Origin: Bacillus sp. FJAT-25509
GTDB lineage: Bacteria; Bacillota; Bacilli; Bacillales; Bacillaceae_G
Assembly (NCBI RefSeq): GCF_001420605.1
Contig: NZ_LJIZ01000033.1
Span: 1 to 64,000 of the forward strand
Reading direction: 5' to 3'
DNA: 64,000 nt
Numbering within the stretch: the stretch's first letter is position 1; the number at the start of each line of letters is the position of its first letter. Made by a program: the position numbers and the translations under genes. The notes beneath the pieces are model-generated. The model made no database searches. It was not told the origin of the DNA and saw nothing but the letters and a program-made list of their open reading frames with translations. Below, piece by piece: positions 43,592-53,061 of this stretch.

Positions 43592-43618
43592 CTGAAGACC
43601 AGAGGTCTTCAGTTTTTT
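43592..43618 (+). terminator. Rho-independent terminator of dndBCDEA
   Basis: CTGAAGACC and GGTCTTCAG pair perfectly across AGA, followed by TTTTTT, five bases after dndA. Confidence 0.92.
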
Positions 43619-43704
43619 GATCACCCTAAAAATAGGAAATAAAAAGCTTTAAAAATTATGTTAAAATAAATACATATAGAATACAAAAAAAGAAGGTGAA
43701 TGTA

Positions 43705-43890
43705 ATGACTGACATAAAAAAACAATCCGACCTTTTATTAGATTCATTATGTAAAGAAAATGATATTCCAAAAGAGTTAATTTTAGAGCTTTTTAAAAGC
43801 GCAAAAAATCATTCATATGAAAATTTAACACAGGGTGCTAGAAAGAAAAATTATACTGATCTAATTGAATTTTATATAAAAAAAGATTGA
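43705..43890 (+). CDS. Small protein of 61 residues associated with DNA modification genes
   Basis: The product (MTDIKKQSDLLLDSLCKEND, later PKELILELFKSAKNHSYENL) is a soluble helical protein. I recall that database annotation uses DNA modification system-associated small protein for such genes next to dnd loci, but the role is unknown. AGAAGGTGA precedes the ATG. It is the first gene of a three-gene operon after the dndA terminator. Its stop overlaps the ribosome binding site of the second dndD-like gene, so translation is probably coupled. Confidence 0.7.
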   Translation: MTDIKKQSDLLLDSLCKENDIPKELILELFKSAKNHSYENLTQGARKKNYTDLIEFYIKKD

Positions 43891-43900
43891 GGTGAAATTA

Positions 43901-45919
43901 TTGTTACTAAAAAAACTTGTTTTTGATAGTTATAAAACCTATTATGGTCAACAATCGGTAGAATTATATATTCCTAGAGACATTAGGGAAAAAGAAAATA
44001 AAAATATTATCCTTCTTGGCGGTTTAAATGGTGCTGGTAAAACAACAATTTTAAAGGCAATTTTATACGTATTATTTGGAAAAAGAGGTATGAGCGAAGT
44101 TGAATATAAAAAGCTTTTTTCAAATGTAATTAATAATACATTTTTTGATGAAGGTGGTCGCTCTTGCTCTGTTACATTAATAATTGAGACAGACCGTGAA
44201 GAAGAATGGAAACTTCAAGTAAAATGGTATTTCGATAATCTTAAGAGAGTAACTAATGAAGAAAGAAATTTAAGTATTAAAGCCCCAGGTTCTAAACATG
44301 AAAGACATGCAAGAATTGATAATATTGAAGCTTATAATAAATTTATTGATCGTGTTATTCCCTACCATGCTGCCCCATTTTTTATCTTTGATGGTGAAGA
44401 GATAAAAGACATTATTTTGAGGCAAGAAAGTTCTGAAATGCGTGCAGCAATTCAAAAAATTACTGGGATTGAAGCTTATAAAATTCTTTTAGAGGATTTA
44501 AATAGTATTAAAAAAGGATACGAAAATGTATTATCTAAAGCCTTAGATACAAGTAAATTAGGGCATTTTCAAAAAGAAAAAGTTGAACTTGAAAATGAAA
44601 TCAGTAAAAGAGAGAAAACTATTGCTAAACTTGAAGAAGAGAAAACAAAATATTTAAGACAAATAAGTGAAGCGAAAGAACAAAGAAATAAAAAAGTTCT
44701 ACAGAATTCAAAATCTCGCGAAACTATTATAAAAAATCAAGCGAAACTAACAACTGAACTTGAACTAGAAAAACAAAATTACTCAAAGCTATTTTTAGAA
44801 AACGCTACAAATATTATTCTATCCTCTAAAATAAATAAATTGAAAAAATCAATCCAAATTGAAGAGGATTATAAAAAGAAAAAGATTATCCAAGAAATGT
44901 CTTTAACTCCTTATCGAACATTTATGGAACAACTTTTAGATAGAACTTTGACACCCCCTCTTTCAGAACAACAATTGGGCCAGTTAAAACAAATCGGTGA
45001 AGAAATTTGGGTAAAAGAAAATAAAATTCAACAACAATCTTTTGAAGAAATAAAAGAGATACATGATCTGTCTACAAAAGACAGTACATTAATTCATGGA
45101 ATTCGTACTACATCATATGATCTAATTGTAAGTAAAATAAATCGAATTGAAAAATTAGAACACGACCTTCAATTTATTGAACAAGAAATTAGAAATGCTC
45201 CTGAAATGGTTGATACTAACGAAGATAATGATAAAATAGATATCTTTACAAAAAAATTAGGTGAAATTGAGTTAAGATTAAAGACAATTAAACCAAAGCA
45301 AGCAATTGCTAAAGAAAAACTTTCTACAATAATGAATAATGTTACTCGTTTAAGTCAACAAAATAATAATTTTAGTGATATTAAAAAGAGCCTTGATTAC
45401 ATTAATAAATTGATCAAAATAACTACTTTGTATATTGGTCAAACAACTAATTTAAAAGCTCAATTTATCCATGACGAATTCTCAAAAATGCTTAATACAT
45501 TATTTAGAAAACAAGATGAGTTCGGAAAAATCGAGTTTGACCTTAATACTTATTCAATCCGTCTATATAATGACCGCGGACAAGAGATTAGTATTAATGA
45601 CCGTTCTGCTGGTGAAATGCAAATGATTTCATCTGCTTTAATATGGGCACTTACTAAAGTATCAGATTTGTCACTACCAATGGTAATTGACACTCCACTT
45701 GGAAGACTTGATAGTTATCATCGAAACCATTTAATTAACCACTACTATAAAGAGCTATGTGATCAAGTAATTATCCTATCGACAGATACTGAAATTACTA
45801 AAGAATATGTTGATTTAATGAAAGACAGTTCATATAGACAATATATGTTAGATTACAACGAAAATAAAAAATACACTGTTATTCGAGACGGTTACTTCGA
45901 TTTTGTGGGGGTGAAATAA
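43901..45919 (+). CDS. Second DndD-like SMC-type ATPase
   Basis: From a TTG start behind GAGGTGA the protein has 672 residues. Walker A GGLNGAGKTT (40-49), a long coiled coil (about 205-530), an ABC signature RSAGEMQ (568-574) and Walker B LPMVID (592-597) followed by TPLGRLD give the same plan as dndD at 40108. Sequence identity looks low outside the motifs. It shares DndD features such as FIFDGEEIKDII (compare LFDGEEISKII) and ILSTDTEI (compare ILSTNSEV). It is therefore a DndD paralogue, not an unrelated Rad50. It lies next to a DndE-like gene. Confidence 0.85.
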   Translation: MLLKKLVFDSYKTYYGQQSVELYIPRDIREKENKNIILLGGLNGAGKTTILKAILYVLFGKRGMSEVEYKKLFSNVINNTFFDEGGRSCSVTLIIETDREEEWKLQVKWYFDNLKRVTNEERNLSIKAPGSKHERHARIDNIEAYNKFIDRVIPYHAAPFFIFDGEEIKDIILRQESSEMRAAIQKITGIEAYKILLEDLNSIKKGYENVLSKALDTSKLGHFQKEKVELENEISKREKTIAKLEEEKTKYLRQISEAKEQRNKKVLQNSKSRETIIKNQAKLTTELELEKQNYSKLFLENATNIILSSKINKLKKSIQIEEDYKKKKIIQEMSLTPYRTFMEQLLDRTLTPPLSEQQLGQLKQIGEEIWVKENKIQQQSFEEIKEIHDLSTKDSTLIHGIRTTSYDLIVSKINRIEKLEHDLQFIEQEIRNAPEMVDTNEDNDKIDIFTKKLGEIELRLKTIKPKQAIAKEKLSTIMNNVTRLSQQNNNFSDIKKSLDYINKLIKITTLYIGQTTNLKAQFIHDEFSKMLNTLFRKQDEFGKIEFDLNTYSIRLYNDRGQEISINDRSAGEMQMISSALIWALTKVSDLSLPMVIDTPLGRLDSYHRNHLINHYYKELCDQVIILSTDTEITKEYVDLMKDSSYRQYMLDYNENKKYTVIRDGYFDFVGVK

Positions 45920-46291
45920 TTGTCTAATAAAAAAATGCAACTATCTGGCTCTGGTAAAGAAATACTTGAAAATATAATTGGAGCCCTTGAAATTGACCGA
46001 CCATTAGGTATAAAAATAGCATTAGCCAAGGGTATTGCTATTTCTGAAGGAGAAATCACTGAAGAGTATAAGGATTCATTAAAAAAGTGGGAAATTCCAG
46101 ATAATATTATTAAAGAAAATGAATTTACCTTTTTTAAACATTTAATTATTGAGGAAGTTAATAAGAGTTTAACTAATGATGAATTGCATAAACACATGAT
46201 ATTATATATTGAATGTGGTCTTAGATATATTGATGATCAATTAAAGAATTTAAACTCATTAGAAGATGCTAGAATTAAAATCTTAAACTAA
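45920..46291 (+). CDS. Second DndE-like small protein
   Basis: The 123-residue protein starts at TTG behind GGGGGTGAAATAA, directly after the DndD-like gene. MQLSGSGKEILENIIGAL and IKIALAKGIAI followed by LYIECGLRYIDDQL parallel the opening, middle and end of DndE at 42079 (LKLSNNTSEILKEL, LARLAVGASL, HLERGISIIQN). I read it as a diverged DndE. An in-frame ATG five codons later could also serve. It is last in its operon and convergent to dptH. Confidence 0.7.
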   Translation: MSNKKMQLSGSGKEILENIIGALEIDRPLGIKIALAKGIAISEGEITEEYKDSLKKWEIPDNIIKENEFTFFKHLIIEEVNKSLTNDELHKHMILYIECGLRYIDDQLKNLNSLEDARIKILN

Positions 46292-46295
46292 TTCA

Positions 46296-46323
46296 AAAAG
46301 GAATCGCAGATGCGATTCCTTTT
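46296..46323. terminator. Bidirectional terminator between the second dnd operon and dptH
   Basis: AAAAGGAATCGCA and TGCGATTCCTTTT pair perfectly across GA, with T-tracts on both strands. Confidence 0.92.
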
Positions 46324-46325
46324 CT

Positions 46326-49300
46326 TTATTTTCGTTCAGATAGTGGTGCTATATTAACCACTGTCACGATCGATTGAGTTAACTCATTATTATCTTTTAA
46401 TACAGGACCTTGAACTACACATTGCCCTTTTCTTAACGAAGACAATTTACTTTCCCAACTTTTCTTTTCAGATGAATCATTACTTAGACTATTTGCTACA
46501 GTACTAATTTCTTGCTCAGGTGGTAAGAAGAAAATTTTCTGTGAAGCATTTTGTAATCTCGCTAGTTCATCTGGTGATAATTGTGATTTTAAAAATTGTG
46601 TTGCATACCATGCAGACCATCCAAACTTACGCCCTTCGGTTAATATTCTAGCAGAAGGAGATTGTTCCGTATGATCTAAATTTTGTGCCTCATCCATTAT
46701 TACAGGAATCGGATTATTTTTATTTCCACTACGTACAGAGTAATTCCATAAATCCCAAAGGATAAATTCTGTGATCATCAACTGTACATCTCTTGGATAA
46801 CCGGTTAGTTGAATTACGAAAACAGTCCCTTTATCTTCTAATATATTATTCCAACTAAATGATTCATCGAATGTAAATGGATTCCGATCAATTAATGGTC
46901 TTATTTGAGACAATGCTGTTTTACTTGGTGGAGTATCTAATTCTTCTAAGCATTCTTTTAAAGCTCTCAAATTCATTTTGTCCCCATATTTTTCTAAACC
47001 ATTAAGGATACTATCGTAGATTGCATTTAATTGTTGTATTCCTAAACTTTTATAAACCGCCCCAAAAACACTTTTTACACGCTCTGCGATATCTGTGTTA
47101 CTCTCCGGTAATGAAATTCCCCCTATATCTCGAACATTTTTACTAAATGGATTTACAGGGAATTGTTCAGAATAAACGATTTTTTGTCTTAATTTTTCAC
47201 CCAAAGCACCAACAAATTCTGGTTCTAATTGGTTTGGTAAGAAGCCCTCAGTGTAATCAACGACTACATTTGAAATCCCTAACTTTGATAATTCTAATAG
47301 TAAGCACTGCATGAAATATGTTTTCCCTTGACCAGAAGTGCCTGCAATTAGTAAATGTCTATTTGCTAGCCCTTTATTACCATATTCCCAATAAACTTTT
47401 CGATTAGAATTCTCTGCCTTACCAAGGTAGATTCTTGCTTCTTCTATTGAAGATATTTTTGTATCAGGCTCTGTCATTGGAATCAAATTAATAGGAATGT
47501 CTTGATTAACCAATTTAGGATACTTATCAGATTTTGTTAGGTCATTTGTTGCCTCTATTTCTTCATCAGATGACTCTTTATGATTAATTGAATCCTCTTC
47601 TGGTTTTGTTGACGTATCTTGTACTTGTGTTGTTTCACCAACTGGAACAGGTATAGGTACAGATACATGTTCTGTTTCAGTTTGAGGCTCTAAACCTAAC
47701 ATTCGTTTACTATCATATTTCATTTTTTCTTCATCTGTTTTTTCTTGATAAAGTTTAGTCTTTTCATCAGTTGGGATATCTTGAGAATTATATTTATAAG
47801 ACAATAAGCTTTCTCTTACAAAGTCACTTTCTTTATTTTGAATCCATTCGTGCATTTCATCAATTGAAGTTACTAATCCCCTATACCCATCAGCTTCTAC
47901 CAGCTTTAATACTGTTACTCCGTCTTCCAATTTAGAAGTTCTAATATATGCATCTTTCTCAAATGATAAAATTGCACATTCTCCTATATATGGAGTAAGA
48001 TTATTTGAAATGGTATAGTCATTTTTTATAATTTTCTCTACTATTTCATCTGATAAATTATAGTCCTTTGTACTGAAGAAATCACTTGTATAGATCTTTT
48101 GAGCACTTGATAAAAATAATTGTGCAAAGAAGTTTCTATAGAATTTAGTAGTGAAACTATTCGAATCAGATGAAATAAGAGTATCATTGATTACCTTTTT
48201 AGTTTGATTTACTTGTGTATGAGCTTTTTTAATTACACTACTATTATTTATTCCGATTTTCACTTCAATTGGGTAAAAATGGAATGCCAGGTTATTGTCT
48301 TTATTTTCTAAACCAATTAGTAAAAGATCATCACTATGCGCTCCTGAGAAGCCTAAATTTTTCGCAGTGAAAACTCCGTCACTTTTGCTTAGTCCCACGG
48401 CACCTGCAACTCGCAATATTTCTTCTAAAGAAATTGGTACCCATAAAATATCAGGATGACTAAAGTAAGATAATGAATATTTAATAGCAGATATAATACT
48501 TAATTTTTCTCGAGAATATTGTCCTTTACTTCCAATTATTCTAAGTAACCATTCACCATTAAATGTATTAAATGCATTAACTGCATTAAATACATTCTGG
48601 TCTGTTCCTTCTACTTCTTTTTCCTTTAGGAACTCACTAACTACTGAAAAATATTGTTGGGACTTATTCGTAACGGTTATTGCGTCAAATCTACTAGATG
48701 AAGAGTATTGATCGCTATAATGAATGATGACAATATTGTCCATCTTATTAAAGTACTCAAGATCTATTGTCGGGTCAACAAAAGTTACCCAATGTGAAGA
48801 TTTTAAAATTTTAGCTAAAAAGTCTTCATCCGTAGTTGACGTTCGTGAAACGATTGCCTCACCTTTGTGATAAGCATTATTACCATCGTTAGTTAAGTTA
48901 GCAGATAATTCATTCAAATAATATGAAACTTCTCCTAATACATCTTGATCACTGATCGAATAGCATTTTGTACCAAAACCAGTTCTATAATTTTCTTTCC
49001 CCTTCATTGATGGTATTGTAGAATATAAGCCTTCTAAATTCATGCCAGTAATCATTTCATTCATTGGTTGTAGAGCATCATGTTCTTGAGCTAACATTTT
49101 GTAAAAACTAATATGACCATAATTAATCTCTTCGTTTATATCCTTTTTATAAAAAATAATACTATCTCTTATTACTCTCATTAAATCTCTAGGATCATTT
49201 TCATTAGCTTTTAACTTTATATTTAACCATGCTTCAAATTGATCAGGATTTTCAATAGTTGAAAGAAGATTAAAAGAACTTTCTGTTAGAGCTTCATTAT

Positions 49301-51683
49301 AAATAGAAACTTCTAAATTCTTAAGATTTGTTAAACCAACTTTATTAATCTTTTTTAGCAACCAATTTACTAATCCTCTTAATACTTCAAAATCATTTTT
49401 TATATTAATGATATTTATTCTAATCGGAGCGTTTGATCTTTCATGCAATAGATAGCTAAAATGTTCTTCAAATTGCTTTACTTTATCCTCTACAACTTTT
49501 GCCATATATTGATTAGCATCTGCAACCGAAACTTGACTAACTGGTTTGTATGAAAGCCATTCATTATTATCACTTATATTATCTGGTCTATACAAGCTAT
49601 TATTTTTACTATATATAAATGGTAATAGACCATTAGGATTTAGTCTGTTTAATATGACATTATCCACGATTTCGCTTTTTAGAACATCATTAATTTTCAA
49701 TTGAAATGCAACCATAAGGGGATGAAAAGGTGTAAAGTAAATTATATCTTTTCCCTTTATTGTACCAAGTTTACTTAAATCTCTTCCTTTTGATCCAATT
49801 GCTTCACCCTCTGGGAAACTATTTATTTCATTTATATATGCATTTACATATTCATTAGCTCGTTTTGATAATTCTTTAGAAAAATAACATAAACTAGGAA
49901 TATTCTCTTTCCGTCTAAAGTAAGTAATAAATCTACTATAAGCTTCCCTTAAGTCATCATTTATTTTAAGATCTTCACTTATTAATTCATCTGAGTCTAA
50001 TACTGCTGCTTGAAACCCTTCATTAATCCATTTTGATTCCCATTCAAATTGACGTTTACTATTTTTGTTTAAATAGAATTCTCTATTCCCAAACTGAAGT
50101 TTGTTATTTCTTAATATGAAATCTAATTGTTCTTCCCTTTTCAGTTTCCAAATTCGGAATCCATTTATTGGGATAGACTCTGGTATATCATTTTTTAATA
50201 AAAACTTTATATCAGTTTCAAACTCGATAAATTTGATAATAAAATCTAATTCATCTTCTTCATTAAACGCTTCAGGTAGTGGATTAACAACAATTTGTTC
50301 ATCATTTTCGAATGATATAGCTTCATTATTTCCATTTAGATCAATTCTCTTTTTATTAAACCCTTGGCCAAATATCAACTCATTACCTTCATAATATAAT
50401 TCAATTTGCCCTAGTAAAGGGTTTAAAAGATATGAGGTTTGATAGTTCTCAAGATTATTCGGTTCAAACGGAAGAATAATCAAATTAATTTCAACACCTA
50501 ATGCAGCTTTACTATCATGCTTATAAGTAAACTTTAAATAAGTAGGTGTATTCTTTTGAGCATGAATATTGAATGTAATTTTCTTTGTACCAACTTTATA
50601 AGTTGCAAATTCAATAAATTTATTAGGTATTACTAAAAATTTTTCGTTAAGACTTTTAACATTTTGTCCTTCAAGTTGAAAATTAAAATTCATTTCTATT
50701 TCATCCAGCTCTTTTGTATTAAAAACTATAATATGACGTTTTCTTTTTCCAGCAGCTGTCTCATTTTGTACTCGGTTCCAGATCACCAAACTATCTTTTA
50801 CATCTACTTCTTTTAAAATTAATTTATTTCCCCTTAATTCGTCGATACGATCGAAATATGATTTTGCGACATCTGTAAAAGGAGTTGATTGCCAATCATC
50901 TTGTTTTAATTTTGGGGTTAATTTGTTTGTGAATTTATTGTCTAAGTCATTTTCATCATTCCCTAAATCATGAACACGTTTAACATAGTCAAATAACTCT
51001 TTATTTAAATGTAGTCTCTCTTTTAACTTACTACCTTTTAAAGTTGTAAGGTCAGGATCTTTAAAAATTGAGAGCTTTTTATAATCCTCATCATACATTT
51101 CCCCTTGATTTAGAATGACAAATATTTCTTCAAAGTCAAAAAATGTAATTTGTTGAATGATTTGTTCTTCTAAAATTGATTCCATGCGATCTAAGAGAAT
51201 TGTTTTTGTAACATCTTTTGCAAATGTTTCTTCCATTTTTAATTTTAGATTTTTAACAATACTATTAGGATGTAAAGGCAAACCTTCTCGTTGAAGGTCT
51301 CTACTTCCGCCTTGAATTGAGTCTAATTGTTCAGTAACTATACTTAATAACGCAGTATCTTTCCAATCATCCTTTTGTTCACCGACTAAATTTCTTAGTA
51401 ATACTAAAAAGTCGGGCTTTACTCCATTAAGAGTAGTTGCCAATACTAACTTTGTACCATTAATTTCAATACAATAAGTTTCAAAAGGTTCCTCGCTGTG
51501 TTTATGGGTATAGCTAAAAGGTAATGCATTAAATTGACTATTAGTTCTAAGTTCATCAAAAAGTCCAATTACATCTTCTTCTTTGTCAAGTTGTAAATAG
51601 AAGCGATCTCCACTTCTAAGTTGGTTGTCCTTAAAGTAATCAATTACTAATCCAGTAATATATTTATAGAATTGGTTTAACAT
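46326..51683 (-). CDS. dptH: DptH, phosphorothioation-dependent restriction ATPase
   Basis: From the ATG at 51683 the protein has 1,785 residues. The C-terminal 340 residues form a HerA/FtsK-like motor: Walker A GTSGQGKT (1448-1455), Walker B VIMDEAQNL (about 1661-1668), and a sensor-like FGWSAWYATQ block. The long N-terminal part has no motif I recognise. DptH acts with DptF and DptG to restrict DNA without phosphorothioates. It overlaps dptG by 20 bp, and GTGGAG sits eight bases before the chosen start. It is longer than the family members I remember. Confidence 0.88.
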   Translation of the reverse strand: MLNQFYKYITGLVIDYFKDNQLRSGDRFYLQLDKEEDVIGLFDELRTNSQFNALPFSYTHKHSEEPFETYCIEINGTKLVLATTLNGVKPDFLVLLRNLVGEQKDDWKDTALLSIVTEQLDSIQGGSRDLQREGLPLHPNSIVKNLKLKMEETFAKDVTKTILLDRMESILEEQIIQQITFFDFEEIFVILNQGEMYDEDYKKLSIFKDPDLTTLKGSKLKERLHLNKELFDYVKRVHDLGNDENDLDNKFTNKLTPKLKQDDWQSTPFTDVAKSYFDRIDELRGNKLILKEVDVKDSLVIWNRVQNETAAGKRKRHIIVFNTKELDEIEMNFNFQLEGQNVKSLNEKFLVIPNKFIEFATYKVGTKKITFNIHAQKNTPTYLKFTYKHDSKAALGVEINLIILPFEPNNLENYQTSYLLNPLLGQIELYYEGNELIFGQGFNKKRIDLNGNNEAISFENDEQIVVNPLPEAFNEEDELDFIIKFIEFETDIKFLLKNDIPESIPINGFRIWKLKREEQLDFILRNNKLQFGNREFYLNKNSKRQFEWESKWINEGFQAAVLDSDELISEDLKINDDLREAYSRFITYFRRKENIPSLCYFSKELSKRANEYVNAYINEINSFPEGEAIGSKGRDLSKLGTIKGKDIIYFTPFHPLMVAFQLKINDVLKSEIVDNVILNRLNPNGLLPFIYSKNNSLYRPDNISDNNEWLSYKPVSQVSVADANQYMAKVVEDKVKQFEEHFSYLLHERSNAPIRINIINIKNDFEVLRGLVNWLLKKINKVGLTNLKNLEVSIYNEALTESSFNLLSTIENPDQFEAWLNIKLKANENDPRDLMRVIRDSIIFYKKDINEEINYGHISFYKMLAQEHDALQPMNEMITGMNLEGLYSTIPSMKGKENYRTGFGTKCYSISDQDVLGEVSYYLNELSANLTNDGNNAYHKGEAIVSRTSTTDEDFLAKILKSSHWVTFVDPTIDLEYFNKMDNIVIIHYSDQYSSSSRFDAITVTNKSQQYFSVVSEFLKEKEVEGTDQNVFNAVNAFNTFNGEWLLRIIGSKGQYSREKLSIISAIKYSLSYFSHPDILWVPISLEEILRVAGAVGLSKSDGVFTAKNLGFSGAHSDDLLLIGLENKDNNLAFHFYPIEVKIGINNSSVIKKAHTQVNQTKKVINDTLISSDSNSFTTKFYRNFFAQLFLSSAQKIYTSDFFSTKDYNLSDEIVEKIIKNDYTISNNLTPYIGECAILSFEKDAYIRTSKLEDGVTVLKLVEADGYRGLVTSIDEMHEWIQNKESDFVRESLLSYKYNSQDIPTDEKTKLYQEKTDEEKMKYDSKRMLGLEPQTETEHVSVPIPVPVGETTQVQDTSTKPEEDSINHKESSDEEIEATNDLTKSDKYPKLVNQDIPINLIPMTEPDTKISSIEEARIYLGKAENSNRKVYWEYGNKGLANRHLLIAGTSGQGKTYFMQCLLLELSKLGISNVVVDYTEGFLPNQLEPEFVGALGEKLRQKIVYSEQFPVNPFSKNVRDIGGISLPESNTDIAERVKSVFGAVYKSLGIQQLNAIYDSILNGLEKYGDKMNLRALKECLEELDTPPSKTALSQIRPLIDRNPFTFDESFSWNNILEDKGTVFVIQLTGYPRDVQLMITEFILWDLWNYSVRSGNKNNPIPVIMDEAQNLDHTEQSPSARILTEGRKFGWSAWYATQFLKSQLSPDELARLQNASQKIFFLPPEQEISTVANSLSNDSSEKKSWESKLSSLRKGQCVVQGPVLKDNNELTQSIVTVVNIAPLSERK

Positions 51684-53055
51684 ATTGAGAATCTCCACTA
51701 TCACTTTTTTTGTCTATAATATTATAAGAAGTTAACAAATCAATAATCTCTTTTTTGGAATAACGGTCAAATAAAATCCCTCTTTTCTCATATTCATCAA
51801 ACAACTGAGAAAGTGGAATTCTTTGATCCTTTACACAAATAGCTGTTAATACTAATAAAAATTCATGTGTTATATTAAACACTTGACCGTAACTACCACG
51901 ACTTTTTAAGAATGTACCGCTACCTAAATTATCAATATTTTTACCATATTTAAAACGTGCAGTACTATTCATCCCCTCTTTAATACAACTAAATAAATTT
52001 GTCATTGCTGAATGTAAATCATTAGCTGGCTCAGGAGGTGTAAGCTTAAAGAATTCACAGTATTTATTTGTCCACTCATTTATTTCTTTTATGAATTTAT
52101 TTTGTTCTTCTTCATTTAAATCCTCAAAATGTAAACTAATGTCTTTATAACTGAAGAACTGAATATCTGAATCATTTTTACAAAAGTTATTTTGACTTAA
52201 GTGGGACATCGCATGTACATGTGCAAATAAGTTTTCAGACTTAATTCTTATACGTTTATACCCTTGTAAATCCCCTGTTGCTTCCCTTCTTTTATTCATT
52301 ACTTCCCAATCTAGAGCAAAGTATAGCGGGGATGCTTTAGAGTAGTCAGCTTTTGTAAATTCTTCAAATTTTACAGATAATTGGCAGATATACATAAACA
52401 TATAAAAATTTGTTATTATTTGAAAATGGTTTAAAAAATAATCTCGATGTTGACTTAAGAACATCATATCTTCTGCATATAAATTCTCATAAAATGGTAA
52501 TAAATTTTGAAAATTTTTGACTTTTTCTTTATTCTCTAACTTAGGACTATTATTTAAAATAAACTCTGTTAGAATGTCTTCTGGTTCAGAATCTACAAAA
52601 ATCTTTTTCAAATCATCACGAACTGCAATTGTATCTTTAATAAATGAGGCATATCTTTCAACATTCATATTTTTATCTAAGGGTACATAATTAAATAGAA
52701 ATGGATGAATGGGTTTTAATTCTTGATTTTGACCAATAAAGATGTCATCTAAAAGCCTTGTTAGGTCAACTTTTGAATCATCATCGCAATCTAACTGACT
52801 TGAGCTCATAATTTTATCAACTAGAGAGTTTGAAGAATGAATAAACTCTTCATCTTTCCCAGGTTTTAAAGCCTTTACATTACAGATATTTCTTACCAGT
52901 TCTCCAATAACTTCTTTATAATTACTCTTAATATTCAGCGCACTCTTTGTAGTAAAGGGAAATACATCTAAAATATCACCCGTTGTATTTTTTTTATTAT
53001 TTTTTTGGGTTTCAAACAATGAAGTTAATTTGTCAACCTGTAATAAACTTTCCAT
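51664..53055 (-). CDS. dptG: DptG, phosphorothioation-dependent restriction protein
   Basis: The 463-residue protein is soluble and helical, without an obvious catalytic motif. Assignment rests on its place between dptF and dptH, its size and recognisable DptG-like features such as PIHPFLFNYVPL and SRGSYGQVFNITHEFLLVLTA. The end of the protein, YEKRGILFDRYSKKEIIDLL, looks like a winged-helix tail. AAAGGAG lies about nine bases before the ATG. It follows dptF by 6 bp. Confidence 0.85.
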   Translation of the reverse strand: MESLLQVDKLTSLFETQKNNKKNTTGDILDVFPFTTKSALNIKSNYKEVIGELVRNICNVKALKPGKDEEFIHSSNSLVDKIMSSSQLDCDDDSKVDLTRLLDDIFIGQNQELKPIHPFLFNYVPLDKNMNVERYASFIKDTIAVRDDLKKIFVDSEPEDILTEFILNNSPKLENKEKVKNFQNLLPFYENLYAEDMMFLSQHRDYFLNHFQIITNFYMFMYICQLSVKFEEFTKADYSKASPLYFALDWEVMNKRREATGDLQGYKRIRIKSENLFAHVHAMSHLSQNNFCKNDSDIQFFSYKDISLHFEDLNEEEQNKFIKEINEWTNKYCEFFKLTPPEPANDLHSAMTNLFSCIKEGMNSTARFKYGKNIDNLGSGTFLKSRGSYGQVFNITHEFLLVLTAICVKDQRIPLSQLFDEYEKRGILFDRYSKKEIIDLLTSYNIIDKKSDSGDSQYVKPIL

Positions 53056-53061
53056 ATACTT

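Noticed and set aside
43901-45919. The second SMC protein as an ordinary SbcC or Rad50
   Set aside because: It shares FDGEEI and ILST blocks with DndD, has a DndD-like length, lacks a CxxC hook, and lies next to a DndE-like gene with no nuclease partner of the SbcD type.
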